This document shows, piece by piece, positions 1 to 7,806 of a stretch of DNA of 35,688 bases. The stretch comes from Syntrophobacteraceae bacterium (GTDB taxonomy: Bacteria; Desulfobacterota; Syntrophobacteria; Syntrophobacterales; Syntrophobacteraceae). Made by a program: the position numbers and the translations under genes. The stretch spans positions 1 to 35,688 of the forward strand of contig JARLHP010000246.1 of the NCBI GenBank assembly GCA_031292195.1, written 5' to 3'. The notes below the pieces were generated by a model. The model saw only the letters and a program-made list of their open reading frames with translations, had not been told where the DNA came from and did no database searches. Position 1 is the stretch's first letter; every line of letters begins with the position of its first letter.

Positions 1-37
1 GCGCGGAGGGGACGCTCCCCCGCTCTGAAAAGTTCTT

Positions 38-199
38 GTTGGGCTGCGCTCGCTTAGCCCAACGGGTCCTGCAGGCCCCACGGGTCCCACCCAAACAAAA
101 GGGAGAGAGCATGGGATCGATCTGGGCGCCAGTTACTGGCAGTGCTGTTGGGGTTCGCTGATGCTCACCCCAACCTACAGGCTTAGCCCTACCGGATTA
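38..199. repeat. cluster of REP-like palindromes
   Basis: Two short stem-loops of the 'GTTGGG...CCCAAC' type lie in this stretch. The first pairs GTTGGGCT (38-45) with AGCCCAAC (56-63). The second pairs GTTGGGG (147-153) with CCCCAAC (168-174) and is followed by CCTACAG. A further decayed half ('TTAGCCCAACCTGCGG') ends near 199. No coding sequence is convincing here. Such hairpins with loops rich in GCGCTCGCTT are common REP-like elements in proteobacterial intergenic DNA. Any function is unknown. Confidence 0.6.
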
Positions 200-221
200 G
201 CCCAACCTGCGGATATCTCTG

Positions 222-290
222 AAATGAAGCAGGAAGAACCGCGCCCCGGAGCTTTTCATTACATTGGGTGTTCCGAGGTAACATGAAAGA
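222..290 (-). repeat. dispersed repeat D, copy 1
   Basis: The reverse complement of this stretch matches 28673-28741 over about 69 bases with scattered mismatches. The core 'GTTACCTCGGAACACCCAA' is identical in both. The two copies lie in opposite orientation about 28 kb apart, each in an intergenic region. The element has no ORF and no obvious long palindrome. Its nature is unknown. Confidence 0.6.
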
Positions 291-314
291 CTGTAGAGCG
301 TCTTATCTTTTATA

Positions 315-450
315 CGAAGTTGCATTCAAGCCGCGTCAAACAGATGGGTTTCACTGCGTTTCACCCATCCTACAGCGGCTCTCGACGGCCTGGCGTAGGA
401 TGGGTGGAGCGAAGCGCAACCCATCAGGCAAATCTTGAACGTAACCGGGT
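315..450 (+). repeat. dispersed repeat A (MITE/REP-like), copy 1
   Basis: This is the first of three copies in the window (also 15258-15394 and 19744-19886), all in the same orientation. Each copy has an outer inverted repeat related to GTTACGTTCAAGA/TCTTGAACGTAAC, then two inner hairpins built from 'GATGGGTTTCACTGCG' and 'GTAGGATGGGTGGAGCG'. In this copy the left arm is partly decayed (TTGCATTCAAG). The layout is that of a small non-coding mobile or REP-like element with terminal inverted repeats. The short ORF that crosses it is not a gene. Confidence 0.8.
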
Positions 451-531
451 GTTATGTGCGCCAGGGGCGTTAGAGTGCGAGAAGATAAGGAATCGGACGG
501 GGGAACTGGGGAGCGGACCCTTTCTGATCGG

Positions 532-555
532 GGGCGGCGCCGGTTGGCGCCGCCC
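532..555 (-). terminator. stem-loop downstream of cydB
   Basis: A perfect 10-bp stem (GGGCGGCGCC / GGCGCCGCCC) with a GGTT loop lies 25 bases past the cydB stop codon. There is no T-run on either side, so it may act as a transcript-end stabiliser or a factor-assisted terminator instead of a classical intrinsic terminator. Confidence 0.5.
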
Positions 556-580
556 GTAATGTCCCGAAATACTCTGTTTT

Positions 581-1624
581 CTAAGCTGTTTTTACTGCTT
601 TGGCATCGGCGGGCGGTCTGAACTCAGGCGCGCCGTCGGCGATCCCGAAAAACCTGTAGGCCCATATCTGGTAAGCAATTACAATCGGTACGAACACCAG
701 CGCCACTCCGAGCATGATCTTCAGGGTCAGGGGACTCGACGAGGAGTTGAACGCGGTCAGGCTGAATGCCGGATCGAGGCTCGAAATGAGAAGATTGGGA
801 TACATTCCGACGACCCCGAAAAGTGTAACGGTAAAGATGAAGACCGCGGAAGAGAACCAGGCTTTAAGCCATTGGGCCTGCCGGGCGAAAAGAAATATGG
901 AGATCAACGCCCCGACCGCGGCCAGCGGAATCACGAACAGGAAGGGGGACTTGAGGTAATTGTCATAGAGGTGCGTGGAGACGAATGTTGCGGCCAGGAA
1001 TATCACCGCGACGGCGGCCAGTGCAAACCAGAGTTTGCCGGCCAGTTTTCCGGCTCGCTGTCCGAAGTCTCCGCCGGATTTTACAGCGATCCACAAAGCG
1101 CCGTGAACGGTGAAAATCAAGGTGAAGAGAATGCCTCCCATAAGCCCATAGGGATTTAGCAAGGAAAAGAGCGTTCCGTGGCAGACTCCGGCCTTATCGA
1201 TCAGAATGCCGCGGAACAGGTTGGCGAAGGCCACGCCGAACAGCAGCCCGGGTCCGAAAGTGCCTATCCACAGGAGGGTGTCCCAGAATTTTCTCCACTT
1301 TGCCGAAGAAAACTTGAACCGGTACTCCATTGCCACCCCGCGGAAGATGAGACAAAACAAAATGAGCAGGAGCGCCGAATAGAGGCTGCTGAACATCACG
1401 GCGTAGGTCTTGGGAAAGGCGGCGAAAGTGACCCCGCCCGCGGTGATCAGCCAGACTTCGTTTCCGTCCCAGTAGGGTCCCATGCTGTTATAGACGGCTC
1501 GCTTGTCGTTTTCATCTTTGGCTATGAAGGGGGCCAGAGTTCCAATGCCGAAGTCGAAGCCGTCCAGTACGAAGTAGACGGCCCAAAGAATACCCCACAA
1601 TGCAAACCAGATTGTCTCAAGCAT
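581..1624 (-). CDS. cydB: cytochrome bd ubiquinol oxidase subunit II
   Basis: CydB pairs with CydA to form the high-affinity terminal oxidase in the cytoplasmic membrane, which reduces O2 to water with quinol. The 347-residue product is strongly hydrophobic throughout and carries the conserved N-terminal DGFDFGIG (residues 21-28) and the 'MGPYWDGNEVWL' stretch typical of CydB. I start it at the ATG at 1624, not at the longer ATG upstream, because a strong ribosome binding site (GGAGGT) precedes 1624 and the first residues (MLETIWF) match the family. It overlaps the end of cydA by 8 bases, so the two are translationally coupled. In an otherwise anaerobic gene set its likely role is oxygen scavenging. 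No small cydX-like ORF was seen after it. Confidence 0.95.
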   Translation of the reverse strand: MLETIWFALWGILWAVYFVLDGFDFGIGTLAPFIAKDENDKRAVYNSMGPYWDGNEVWLITAGGVTFAAFPKTYAVMFSSLYSALLLILFCLIFRGVAMEYRFKFSSAKWRKFWDTLLWIGTFGPGLLFGVAFANLFRGILIDKAGVCHGTLFSLLNPYGLMGGILFTLIFTVHGALWIAVKSGGDFGQRAGKLAGKLWFALAAVAVIFLAATFVSTHLYDNYLKSPFLFVIPLAAVGALISIFLFARQAQWLKAWFSSAVFIFTVTLFGVVGMYPNLLISSLDPAFSLTAFNSSSSPLTLKIMLGVALVFVPIVIAYQIWAYRFFGIADGAPEFRPPADAKAVKTA

Positions 1625-2963
1625 ATCCCACCTCCTCGTCGGTCGAACCGGGCAGGGCCGTTTCATCCTGCGGACCTTTGCGCGCATGGTCCCACATCAG
1701 GTAGAAAGCGACAACTCCCAGGAAAGCATACACCAGCACGAAGGCGGCCAGCGAGATCCCCACCTGGGCGGCGCTAATAGGAGATACGGCCTGTGAAGTC
1801 TTCATGATGCCGTAAACCACCCAGGGCTGTCTGCCCACTTCGGCCAGTATCCAACCGCACTCGCAGGCCAGGTAAGGCAGGGGGATGGCAAAAAGGAAGA
1901 GCTTGAGCAGGCCGGGGCGAGCCTCGATGGAATTACGCCGGATAAACCCGATGATTGTGGTCAGCAGGAAAAAGCCCCCCAGCGCCACCATGATACGGAA
2001 GGAAAAAAAGGGCAAGGTCACAGGCGGTCTCTCGGATCGCGGGAAAGCCTTCAAGCCCTTTACCTCGGCATCGAAATGGCGATATGCCAGAAAGCTCAGT
2101 AATCCGGGAATGGCGCCAATTTCGATGCTGTTGCGTTCTTTGGCCGGGTCGGGGAGCGCCAACAGGTATTCGGGGGCGGATTTTGTGGTATTCCACAGCG
2201 CTTCCAGGGCTGCCAGTTTTGCCGGTTGATACTTGGCGATTTCTCCGGCGTGAATGTCTCCCTGCACCATTTCAACCAGTGAGAAAAGGAGTGCGAACGT
2301 TACCGCAATCCGAAAAGAGCTTTTGAAAAAGGAAATGTTGCTTTTTTTCAGCAGATGCCAGGCGCTCACGCCCATAACGAAAAAGGCCGCAAGAATATAG
2401 GCGGCTGAAATGGTGTGGGCGATCATGTTCCAGGCTAAAGGCTGGGTGATTACGGCGGGGAAGCTGTAGAGTTCGGCCCGCCCGTTTCTAATCACGTATC
2501 CCACCGGGTTCTGCATCCAGGCATTGGCGATCAGTATCCATATGGCCGAAACGTTGGAGGCGATGGCCACGAGCCAGATGGTTATGGCATGGGCCTTGGC
2601 TGAGAGCCGGTTCCACCCCAGCGCCCACACGGCCACAAAAGTGGACTCCAGGAAGAAAGCAACCGTCGCTTCGATCGCCAGAAGCGAGCCGAAGATGTCG
2701 CCCACATACTCTGAATAGCGCGACCAGTTTGTCCCGAACTGAAACTCGAGCGTAATGCCGGTGACAATCCCGATGGCAAAGTTGATAAGAAAGATTTTGC
2801 CCCAGAAGCGGGCCATTCTTCGGTATTCTTCGTTTCCCGTCCTTACGTAGGCAGTCTCCATTATAGCCAGAAGCACGGAGAGTCCGAGCGTAAGCGGCAC
2901 AAAAAGAAAATGAAAGAATGTCGCCGCTGCAAACTGGAGTCTGGATAGCATCAGTACATCCAT
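1617..2963 (-). CDS. cydA: cytochrome bd ubiquinol oxidase subunit I
   Basis: CydA binds the three haems and the quinol of cytochrome bd oxidase. In this 448-residue protein I can place the haem ligands by comparison with E. coli: H18, H183 and M387. The conserved acidic pair is E98 and E106, and the signature GRQPW is at 377-381. The loop between the 'MVQGDIHAGEIAKYQP' region and the 'PFFSFRIMVALGG' segment is short, so this is the short-Q-loop (CIO-like) type. The start ATG at 2963 has a moderate AAGGGG upstream; an internal ATG four codons later is possible. The gene is followed directly by cydB with an 8-base overlap. Repeat B lies in its upstream region. Confidence 0.96.
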   Translation of the reverse strand: MDVLMLSRLQFAAATFFHFLFVPLTLGLSVLLAIMETAYVRTGNEEYRRMARFWGKIFLINFAIGIVTGITLEFQFGTNWSRYSEYVGDIFGSLLAIEATVAFFLESTFVAVWALGWNRLSAKAHAITIWLVAIASNVSAIWILIANAWMQNPVGYVIRNGRAELYSFPAVITQPLAWNMIAHTISAAYILAAFFVMGVSAWHLLKKSNISFFKSSFRIAVTFALLFSLVEMVQGDIHAGEIAKYQPAKLAALEALWNTTKSAPEYLLALPDPAKERNSIEIGAIPGLLSFLAYRHFDAEVKGLKAFPRSERPPVTLPFFSFRIMVALGGFFLLTTIIGFIRRNSIEARPGLLKLFLFAIPLPYLACECGWILAEVGRQPWVVYGIMKTSQAVSPISAAQVGISLAAFVLVYAFLGVVAFYLMWDHARKGPQDETALPGSTDEEVGYA

Positions 2964-2998
2964 CTGCGGTCCCCTTCATTGTGTGAGTTACGGAAATC

Positions 2999-3081
2999 TA
3001 CCGCAGAGTCGCAGAGAGCGCCGAGAAGAAACATTCAAAATAGAGGTTCTTGTCTCTGCGCTCTCTGCGTCTCTGCGGTGG
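2999..3081. repeat. dispersed palindromic repeat B, copy 1
   Basis: Two 21-base arms (3001-3021 and 3058-3078) are inverted copies of each other with one mismatch; the left arm begins CCGCAGAGTCGCAGAG. The loop is about 36 bases. The element fills the gap between rubrerythrin and cydA, both on the minus strand. A more diverged copy lies at 25341-25433 between gnd and pgi. This 'CCGCAGAG(A)CGCAGAG' motif is a known kind of abundant intergenic palindrome in bacteria. On transcription it would form a long hairpin. Confidence 0.75.
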
Positions 3082-3129
3082 AATTAAGGCCTTGAAATGA
3101 CGCCTTGCCCGGGGATTTCCCCCCTGGCC

Positions 3130-3621
3130 TCAGGCTATTTTGGTGAAGGCCTTGGCCGTCGACCCGCAAACAGGGCAAACATCGGGGGGCGCGCCCGCGC
3201 AAGTGTACCCGCAAACCGAACAGACTTGATAATCCGTTGCCGCGAGGCTATCGAGGTTATTCAGCGCCTGTTGATAAAGCGATGCGTGCTGTACCTCGAC
3301 GGCGTTTGCGTAGGAAAAGCTCTTCAGGGCCGCATCCTGACCTTCCGCTTTGGCTGTTTCGATCATGGCAGGATACATTTTTGTAAATTCGTGGGTCTCC
3401 CCGTCGATCGCCGCCTGGAGGTTCTCTTTGGTCGAGCCGACTTTTCCCATTGTCCTCAAGTGCGCCAGGGCATGGACGGTTTCAGCGTGGGCCGCCGCGC
3501 GGAAAAGCTTGGCCGCCTGCGAATAGCCTTCCTTTTCCGCCTTGTCGGCGAAAGCAAGATACTTGCGGTTTGCCTGTGATTCACCGGCAAAGGCCTCGGC
3601 CAAATTACTCATTGTTTCCAT
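3130..3621 (-). CDS. rubrerythrin
   Basis: Rubrerythrin is a cytoplasmic non-haem iron protein that reduces hydrogen peroxide in anaerobes. The 163-residue product has an N-terminal four-helix diiron domain (E14 in GESQANRKY, HAETVHALAH, and later ExxH motifs) and a C-terminal rubredoxin-like domain with C134xxC137 and C149xxC152 for one iron. I choose the ATG at 3621 because AAGGAG ends six bases before it; the ATG two codons upstream would touch the Shine-Dalgarno sequence. It stands alone between a small conserved gene upstream and cydAB downstream on the same strand. This fits a shared oxidative-stress role with the bd oxidase. Confidence 0.95.
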   Translation of the reverse strand: METMSNLAEAFAGESQANRKYLAFADKAEKEGYSQAAKLFRAAAHAETVHALAHLRTMGKVGSTKENLQAAIDGETHEFTKMYPAMIETAKAEGQDAALKSFSYANAVEVQHASLYQQALNNLDSLAATDYQVCSVCGYTCAGAPPDVCPVCGSTAKAFTKIA

Positions 3622-3627
3622 TTCCAT

Positions 3628-3633
3628 CTCCTT
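3628..3633 (-). promoter_or_regulatory. rubrerythrin ribosome binding site
   Basis: AAGGAG on the minus strand is directly adjacent to the first in-frame ATG (3627) but 6 bases from the second (3621). This decides the start in favour of 3621. Confidence 0.75.
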
Positions 3634-3672
3634 AGATTATGATTACACGCAATGATTGCTTGGCGGCCGGAA

Positions 3673-3909
3673 TTAACGACGATCTTTAGCCTTGCGAATC
3701 TCCTTTTGTTCCGGCCACGCGCCTCGCCTTATGTGATCCTGCTTTTCCTGCTCGGCGAGTTTTCTTATCTTGAATGCCGAATCCCTCAATAGCCCGTAGA
3801 GAACTCCGCACCCTACATCCTGCCTGGCCTCGTCACCCAGATCAGCCAGCTCTACCATCTTTTCAGTCAGTTGCAATGTCTTTATAAGGATTTCATTGGC
3901 TGTTTTCAT
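3673..3909 (-). CDS. small conserved hypothetical protein
   Basis: The 78-residue product begins MKTANEILIKTLQLTEKM. It is mainly helical and charged, with a basic tail (KEIRKAKDRR). No membrane segment or signal peptide is visible. GAGGG lies 6 bases before the ATG, which supports a real gene. I recall similar short proteins in other deltaproteobacteria but know of no function. It lies 51 bases upstream of the rubrerythrin start on the same strand and may share its transcript. Confidence 0.7.
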   Translation of the reverse strand: MKTANEILIKTLQLTEKMVELADLGDEARQDVGCGVLYGLLRDSAFKIRKLAEQEKQDHIRRGAWPEQKEIRKAKDRR

Positions 3910-4529
3910 CTATATCCCTCAAAAGGCTGGTTGCAGTGGATTAAAGCAATGAACATACCAATTTGGAAATTCCACAGGCAATCAATAATTATGTGTAAAC
4001 TAAGGTGGTTGCTTGGGGAAAAGAATTGCGGGGGTTGGTGTTGTGAGATAGGTGAGACACTTTTGATACACGGGGAAGGCGGAGCGGGCGAGGGGCGGAC
4101 ATTGAGACCATTGGCGTCTTACCGGTTGGAGTCGCGCCACTGGGACGAATCGTAGTGCGAATGAACCATGGGGATGGGGGAATTTTAACGGCTGTGCGAC
4201 CGTATCAGGTTGGAGTTTGAGACACTCATGTATCATGAGACAGGTTGGAGTTGATCGCGTCCATGCGTGAAGCAAAAGATAACCAAGCTTACTTTGCTGT
4301 GTTATGGTCGAGACTGTTCGACTTACCGGCATCCGGCCAGAGCCGGGAGTCCATACTGAAAGCATATCCATACCTGGAGCCTGACGACTTCAATGGGGCA
4401 CTGACATGTGGGTAATGTGAGAGGCTTTCGCGTGCCCACAGGGCAGTTCCCGGACGGACACACGGTTGGAATTCGTCCCCGTTCATGCCACAATGGAGCG
4501 GGACAAATCCTTGCGGGAGGCGCCGATCC
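3910..4529. other. intergenic region with decayed sequence
   Basis: No intact gene is supported here. The DNA has several near-repeats of 'GGTTGGAGTT' (around 4124, 4208, 4243 and, as GGTTGGAATT, 4464) and 'GAGACACT' motifs that look like remnants of mobile-element ends. A short plus-strand DUF433-like remnant (4263-4415) lies inside it. Two minus-strand ORFs across the region have no recognisable protein features. Confidence 0.4.
4263..4415 (+). pseudogene. DUF433-like C-terminal remnant
   Basis: A 50-codon reading frame ends with 'ESILKAYPYLEPDDFNGAL'. This closely resembles the end of DUF433 proteins (antitoxin-like, small HTH family), whose C-terminus reads roughly EEILEDYPYLTPEDIRAAL. 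The N-terminal part (MREAKDNQAYFAVLWSRL) does not match the family start, so this looks like a truncated leftover of a toxin-antitoxin antitoxin gene. No partner toxin is visible nearby. Confidence 0.45.
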
Positions 4530-4558
4530 AAAAAACCGGCCCCCACGGGCCAGTTTTT
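4530..4558 (-). terminator. bidirectional intrinsic terminator
   Basis: On the minus strand AAAAACTGGCCC pairs with GGGCCGGTTTTTT around a GTGG loop, with one G-T wobble. The A-run on one side and the T-run on the other make it a terminator in both directions. It lies about 48 bases past the stop codon of the EAL-HDOD gene. Confidence 0.85.
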
Positions 4559-4605
4559 ACGACCTGCCGGGATTGAGGCGCCCTGAGACGATCGGCGATT
4601 GCCCC

Positions 4606-5820
4606 CTACATGAATGCTCTATCGACCCACTCCAGAGACTGCCAATAGATGGGCGAAACTTCGTTTTGATCCATGCCAAGCCGGGAAGTCAATTCCGGAA
4701 TCGATGCCCAATCCGCCATCTCATAGGCGACCACAAGATCAAAGATTTCCTTGTATTTATTGGGCTTTCCGAGCAAAGCGTCCTTGGGGGCCGCCCCGAT
4801 AGGAATATCTTCCAGAATTTCCTCCATCGGCCGGCCCAGGAGGACGTCCATGTGCGATAGTAGTCCCATCAAGAAGAATGACGATTTCTCCTTAATCAAC
4901 TCCAGGTTATGGGCGATTGTCTCAGACATGCGCGCCCTTAGCAGGGACAGTCTCATAAGCTCAAACGGCTGGTCTTTCCCAAATTCCATGACAACTGCTA
5001 TCGATGCCCACTTCTTTATCTCATTTTCTCCCAGAAACTCCAGAGCCCGCTTTATGGACGTCACCTTTTGCTTGGTGGCAAAGTAGCTGGAATTGATATA
5101 TTTTAGAAGCTTGAAGGCAAGAGCCGGATCATGCGAGATAATGTCCTGGAGAGACTTGAAATTCAAAGCCTCGGCGCCCAGCTCCTTTAATATCCTCAGA
5201 TAGTTGATCTTATACCCCGGGATGTCCCGTCTGGCTATGATTACCGGCTTGCAAAAGTAATAGCCCTGAAAAAGAGAATAACCCATCTCGATTGCCTGGC
5301 TGACCTCTTCCCTGGTCTCCACTTTTTCGGCAAGCAGTTTCGCTCTTCCTCCCCGCAAAAGTCTTCTGGCGATTTCCACCCTCTCCTCTATTCCGGCTTG
5401 TCGGAAATCCACTTTGACTATATCCGCCAGTTCGAGGAAAGGATTATCTTCATTCCCCTGAAGAATGAAATCATCCAGGGCAAGTGTGTAGCCTTGAGAG
5501 TGAAGCTGCTTGAGTTCCTTTATCAACTCGGGGGCGGGTTCGACATCCTCCAGGATTTCCACAACCCCTATCTCTGTTGGAAGAAGCGACGCCACTCCCC
5601 GAAGGAGAAGATTCTTGGTGAAGTTGACAAAAATCTTGTTCCTCCCCGAAATCCTGTCCGATCCGATAACCAGCAGCACGTTTCTTATGACCGCAAGTGA
5701 AGCTTCGTCGCCGTCCACCCCGGTATAGTGGTTTTGGTCGCTTGACCTGTAGAGAAGCTCATATCCATAAACCTCCTGCTTCACGTCAAGTATGGCCTGC
5801 TTGGCTACAAATACGTCCAT
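4606..5820 (-). CDS. EAL-HDOD signalling protein
   Basis: The 404-residue protein has an N-terminal EAL-like domain (about 1-200) followed by an HDOD domain (about 205-390). The EAL part is degenerate: the signature Glu-Ala-Leu reads ELL in 'YGYELLYR', and the usual DDFG reads DDFI. It probably does not cleave cyclic di-GMP, as is usual for this YuxH/CdgJ-type family. The end of the fold is clear (QGYYFCKP). HDOD domains are non-catalytic HD relatives that mediate signalling. I start at 5820, where GGAGGGG precedes the ATG and MDVFVAKQAIL matches the family start; the frame stays open far upstream but that part is not protein-like. A clean terminator follows. It lies 265 bases from a hemerythrin gene on the same strand. 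Confidence 0.9.
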   Translation of the reverse strand: MDVFVAKQAILDVKQEVYGYELLYRSSDQNHYTGVDGDEASLAVIRNVLLVIGSDRISGRNKIFVNFTKNLLLRGVASLLPTEIGVVEILEDVEPAPELIKELKQLHSQGYTLALDDFILQGNEDNPFLELADIVKVDFRQAGIEERVEIARRLLRGGRAKLLAEKVETREEVSQAIEMGYSLFQGYYFCKPVIIARRDIPGYKINYLRILKELGAEALNFKSLQDIISHDPALAFKLLKYINSSYFATKQKVTSIKRALEFLGENEIKKWASIAVVMEFGKDQPFELMRLSLLRARMSETIAHNLELIKEKSSFFLMGLLSHMDVLLGRPMEEILEDIPIGAAPKDALLGKPNKYKEIFDLVVAYEMADWASIPELTSRLGMDQNEVSPIYWQSLEWVDRAFM

Positions 5821-6085
5821 GCGCCCCCCCTCCGCAAGACTCCAATGCTGTCTAGTCAAGCATGCTAAAATAGATTTTTTCGCCCACGACGCCGGCGTTC
5901 CGGTCGCGGCTTCGTCGTGTGCGGCACAGCCGCCGCGGTCCGGAACCAGCGGGGGTGCGGGGAACTCATGTCCCCCCACCCCCCCCTCTTTTGTCCTTCG
6001 CCGTGTCAATGACGCAGCCCGAACTCAACAGCATTGCCGCAAGACTCCAGCCTATCTTGCCCCGGCCGGTTTATTCGATTCGCTG

Positions 6086-6490
6086 TTAATTTCCTCTCCC
6101 GTCAAGAAAAGGAGCGTAATCTTTGTCCGTTCCCATAATATGACTGCCCACCCAGTTCTGCAGGAACATCATCACCTCCCTGGAGATTGTGACTCTGCCT
6201 TCCTGATACCCTTTGCACAGTTCGGCCACCCTGCAGGTCAGCCAGGTGTGTTTCGCTTTGTGAGTCTCGAAGTCCGGATAGCCGACGGCCTGCATCAACC
6301 GTTCTTCATCCGCGAAGTGTGTTCGGGTATAATCCAGCAGGTCCCCCAGGATTATTCCAAGGGCCTCTTTGTCTTTGCCCTCGCTCATTGCGTCGTTGAG
6401 CCGGCCAACCATACCGATCAGCTTTTTGTGCTGATCGTCGATTTCCTGGATATTGACGCTGTATTTTTCGCTCCACACCAACAAGCCCAT
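6086..6490 (-). CDS. bacteriohemerythrin
   Basis: This 134-residue single-domain hemerythrin binds O2 (or senses it) at a diiron site. All seven iron ligands are visible in the canonical order: H21, H58xxxE62, H77xxxH81 and H117xxxxD122. The ATG at 6490 is preceded by AGGGG at 7 bases; an in-frame TTG two codons upstream is less likely. The protein has no signal peptide or fused domain, so it is cytoplasmic. Its place beside rubrerythrin and cytochrome bd suggests O2 storage, delivery or detoxification. Confidence 0.93.
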   Translation of the reverse strand: MGLLVWSEKYSVNIQEIDDQHKKLIGMVGRLNDAMSEGKDKEALGIILGDLLDYTRTHFADEERLMQAVGYPDFETHKAKHTWLTCRVAELCKGYQEGRVTISREVMMFLQNWVGSHIMGTDKDYAPFLDGRGN

Positions 6491-6927
6491 GGTCAATCCC
6501 CTTTTCCGTTTCAGCTTCTCCAGCCCTCAGCCCCGTTTTCCTCCCCGCCCCTCTTGGATTAGACGACCATCGGATGGAATCGAGCCTTTTTTATTATTCG
6601 GATAAACGAGAGGTTTCCTAAAATTAATTCCAGGAGAATCTTAGCGGCAATCCGGGATCGAATTCCAAACCTCTCGTGATACCCGGAAACCACGAAAAGT
6701 CCTGGAGCGGCGTGTTTTCACCGGCCTTGCGGGCCATCAACTCTTGCCGCTGTGATCAGCCGGCGCCGCCTGTCGCGAGGCATACGGGAGTTTTCACGAA
6801 AAAAGAGCCAAAGCTCTCCGGTGACCGGCAAAATGTTGCCGGCCAGTTCCCCGAACGCAAAGCTCAAGAGTCTTGGTGGCCAAAGTTTAAAGAAAGGTGC
6901 ACTGCGGGGAAAGGTGTTCCCCCACGA
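6491..6927. other. intergenic region, no gene seen
   Basis: The stretch holds an 11-bp perfect inverted repeat pair (6606-6677), a short partial match to repeat C near 6679-6705 ('GGAAACCACGAAAAGTCC') and a small hairpin around 6825-6842 (CCGGCAA/TTGCCGG). The ORFs here show no family features, and I do not support a gene. Confidence 0.5.
6606..6677. repeat. 11-bp inverted repeat pair with 50-base interior
   Basis: ACGAGAGGTTT (6606-6616) and AAACCTCTCGT (6667-6677) are perfect inverted copies. The interior is AT-rich at first. It could be the ends of a tiny element or a long hairpin in the leader of the hemerythrin gene. I see no second copy in the window. Confidence 0.5.
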
Positions 6928-7323
6928 TCAAACGGAGTGATCTCGCAGCGATCTCAGGAAAAGCCCCAGCCCGCCAACCAGGAGAACAAGAATCGTGATC
7001 AGGTCAAAAGCGCTCATGTTGCGAAGGCTTAAACGCGTCTGGGCAATAACTCCAAATGCCAGCATCGCCAGAGACATCACCGTCAGCAGCCAGCCCAGAA
7101 CGTTGGATGAGTTATAGAAGATCATGCCGATGCCAAACAAAAAAGGGATAAGGACCATGCCGCTGGTGATTCCCATTCCCCAAAGGCCAAAGTACCGGTA
7201 TCCGAGACCCATCCCAAGGCTCACATCGATATTATGCAAAAAGAGGTACCCTCCTCCCGCCATCATTATCAGGCCTATGAAAAAATGTTCGGCGCCGCCA
7301 TCCGTACCACCGGCTCCGCGCAT
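6928..7323 (-). CDS. conserved small membrane protein
   Basis: The 131-residue product has about four hydrophobic segments: after a Gly-rich start (MRGAGGTDGG), roughly residues 14-30, 45-70, 75-95 and 107-124. A strong GGAGGGGG sequence precedes the ATG at 7323. I recall a conserved family of similar short Gly-rich four-TM proteins in proteobacteria, but no function. No operon partner is visible: the hemerythrin gene lies more than 400 bases downstream and the upstream side is decayed DNA. Confidence 0.75.
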   Translation of the reverse strand: MRGAGGTDGGAEHFFIGLIMMAGGGYLFLHNIDVSLGMGLGYRYFGLWGMGITSGMVLIPFLFGIGMIFYNSSNVLGWLLTVMSLAMLAFGVIAQTRLSLRNMSAFDLITILVLLVGGLGLFLRSLRDHSV

Positions 7324-7806
7324 ACCCCCTCCTTCTCCAAGCCCAATGTTGTGAGTTAGCGACTCAACTGTGCTGCTCTTTTTTGAGCGACGATCGTGAT
7401 CCCGAAGGGATCAAAGCCATTAGCCGGGGGTTGAGGCCGTGAGGCCGATACCCCCGGTAAGGAACGAAAAATGACGACCCCGTGAGGGGCCGCAGGTCAG
7501 AGACCCCGTCGGGGGCCGCAGGTCAGCGACCCTCAATCAAGATATCTCTGATCATATTGAATCCCACCCGACACGGACATACTCGCACCGGATGATCCGC
7601 ATCCCATAGCCAAGCCTAATCGAAATCGCCGGCGAAAAGTTTGAGACTGAAATTGCCATGATTATATATTAGATTGATCAAAAACAGAAGGTCATCATGG
7701 CGCTCAGGTCACCGCCCGCCTATTCCGGCGATTACGACCACCCGTTCCGGGGGAAATCGGAAAAAGAATCTGCCCTGAGGCAATCGGAAGCGCCACAAAT
7801 AAAACC
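7324..7806. other. intergenic region with repeats
   Basis: No gene is supported. The DNA includes a stretch of the type 'CCCGAAGGGATCAAAGCC' followed by a palindromic GGGGGTTGAGG...CCCCCGG segment (about 7401-7458), which resembles repeats common in genomes that carry RAYT transposases. A 26-base tandem repeat follows (7476-7533). Confidence 0.5.
7476..7533. repeat. 26-bp tandem repeat, two full copies plus start of a third
   Basis: Units at 7476-7501 and 7502-7527 read GACCCCGT(GA/CG)GGGGCCGCAGGTCAG(A/C). A third unit begins GACCC at 7528 and then diverges. Each unit contains a small hairpin (CCCC GTGA GGGG in the first). Confidence 0.75.

Noticed and set aside
320-559. 79-codon frame at the left end
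   Set aside because: It crosses repeat A and a hairpin and has no ribosome binding site; similar frames appear in every repeat A copy.
6676-7032. 118-codon plus-strand frame
   Set aside because: It overlaps the 3' end of the minus-strand membrane protein gene and has no protein-like features.
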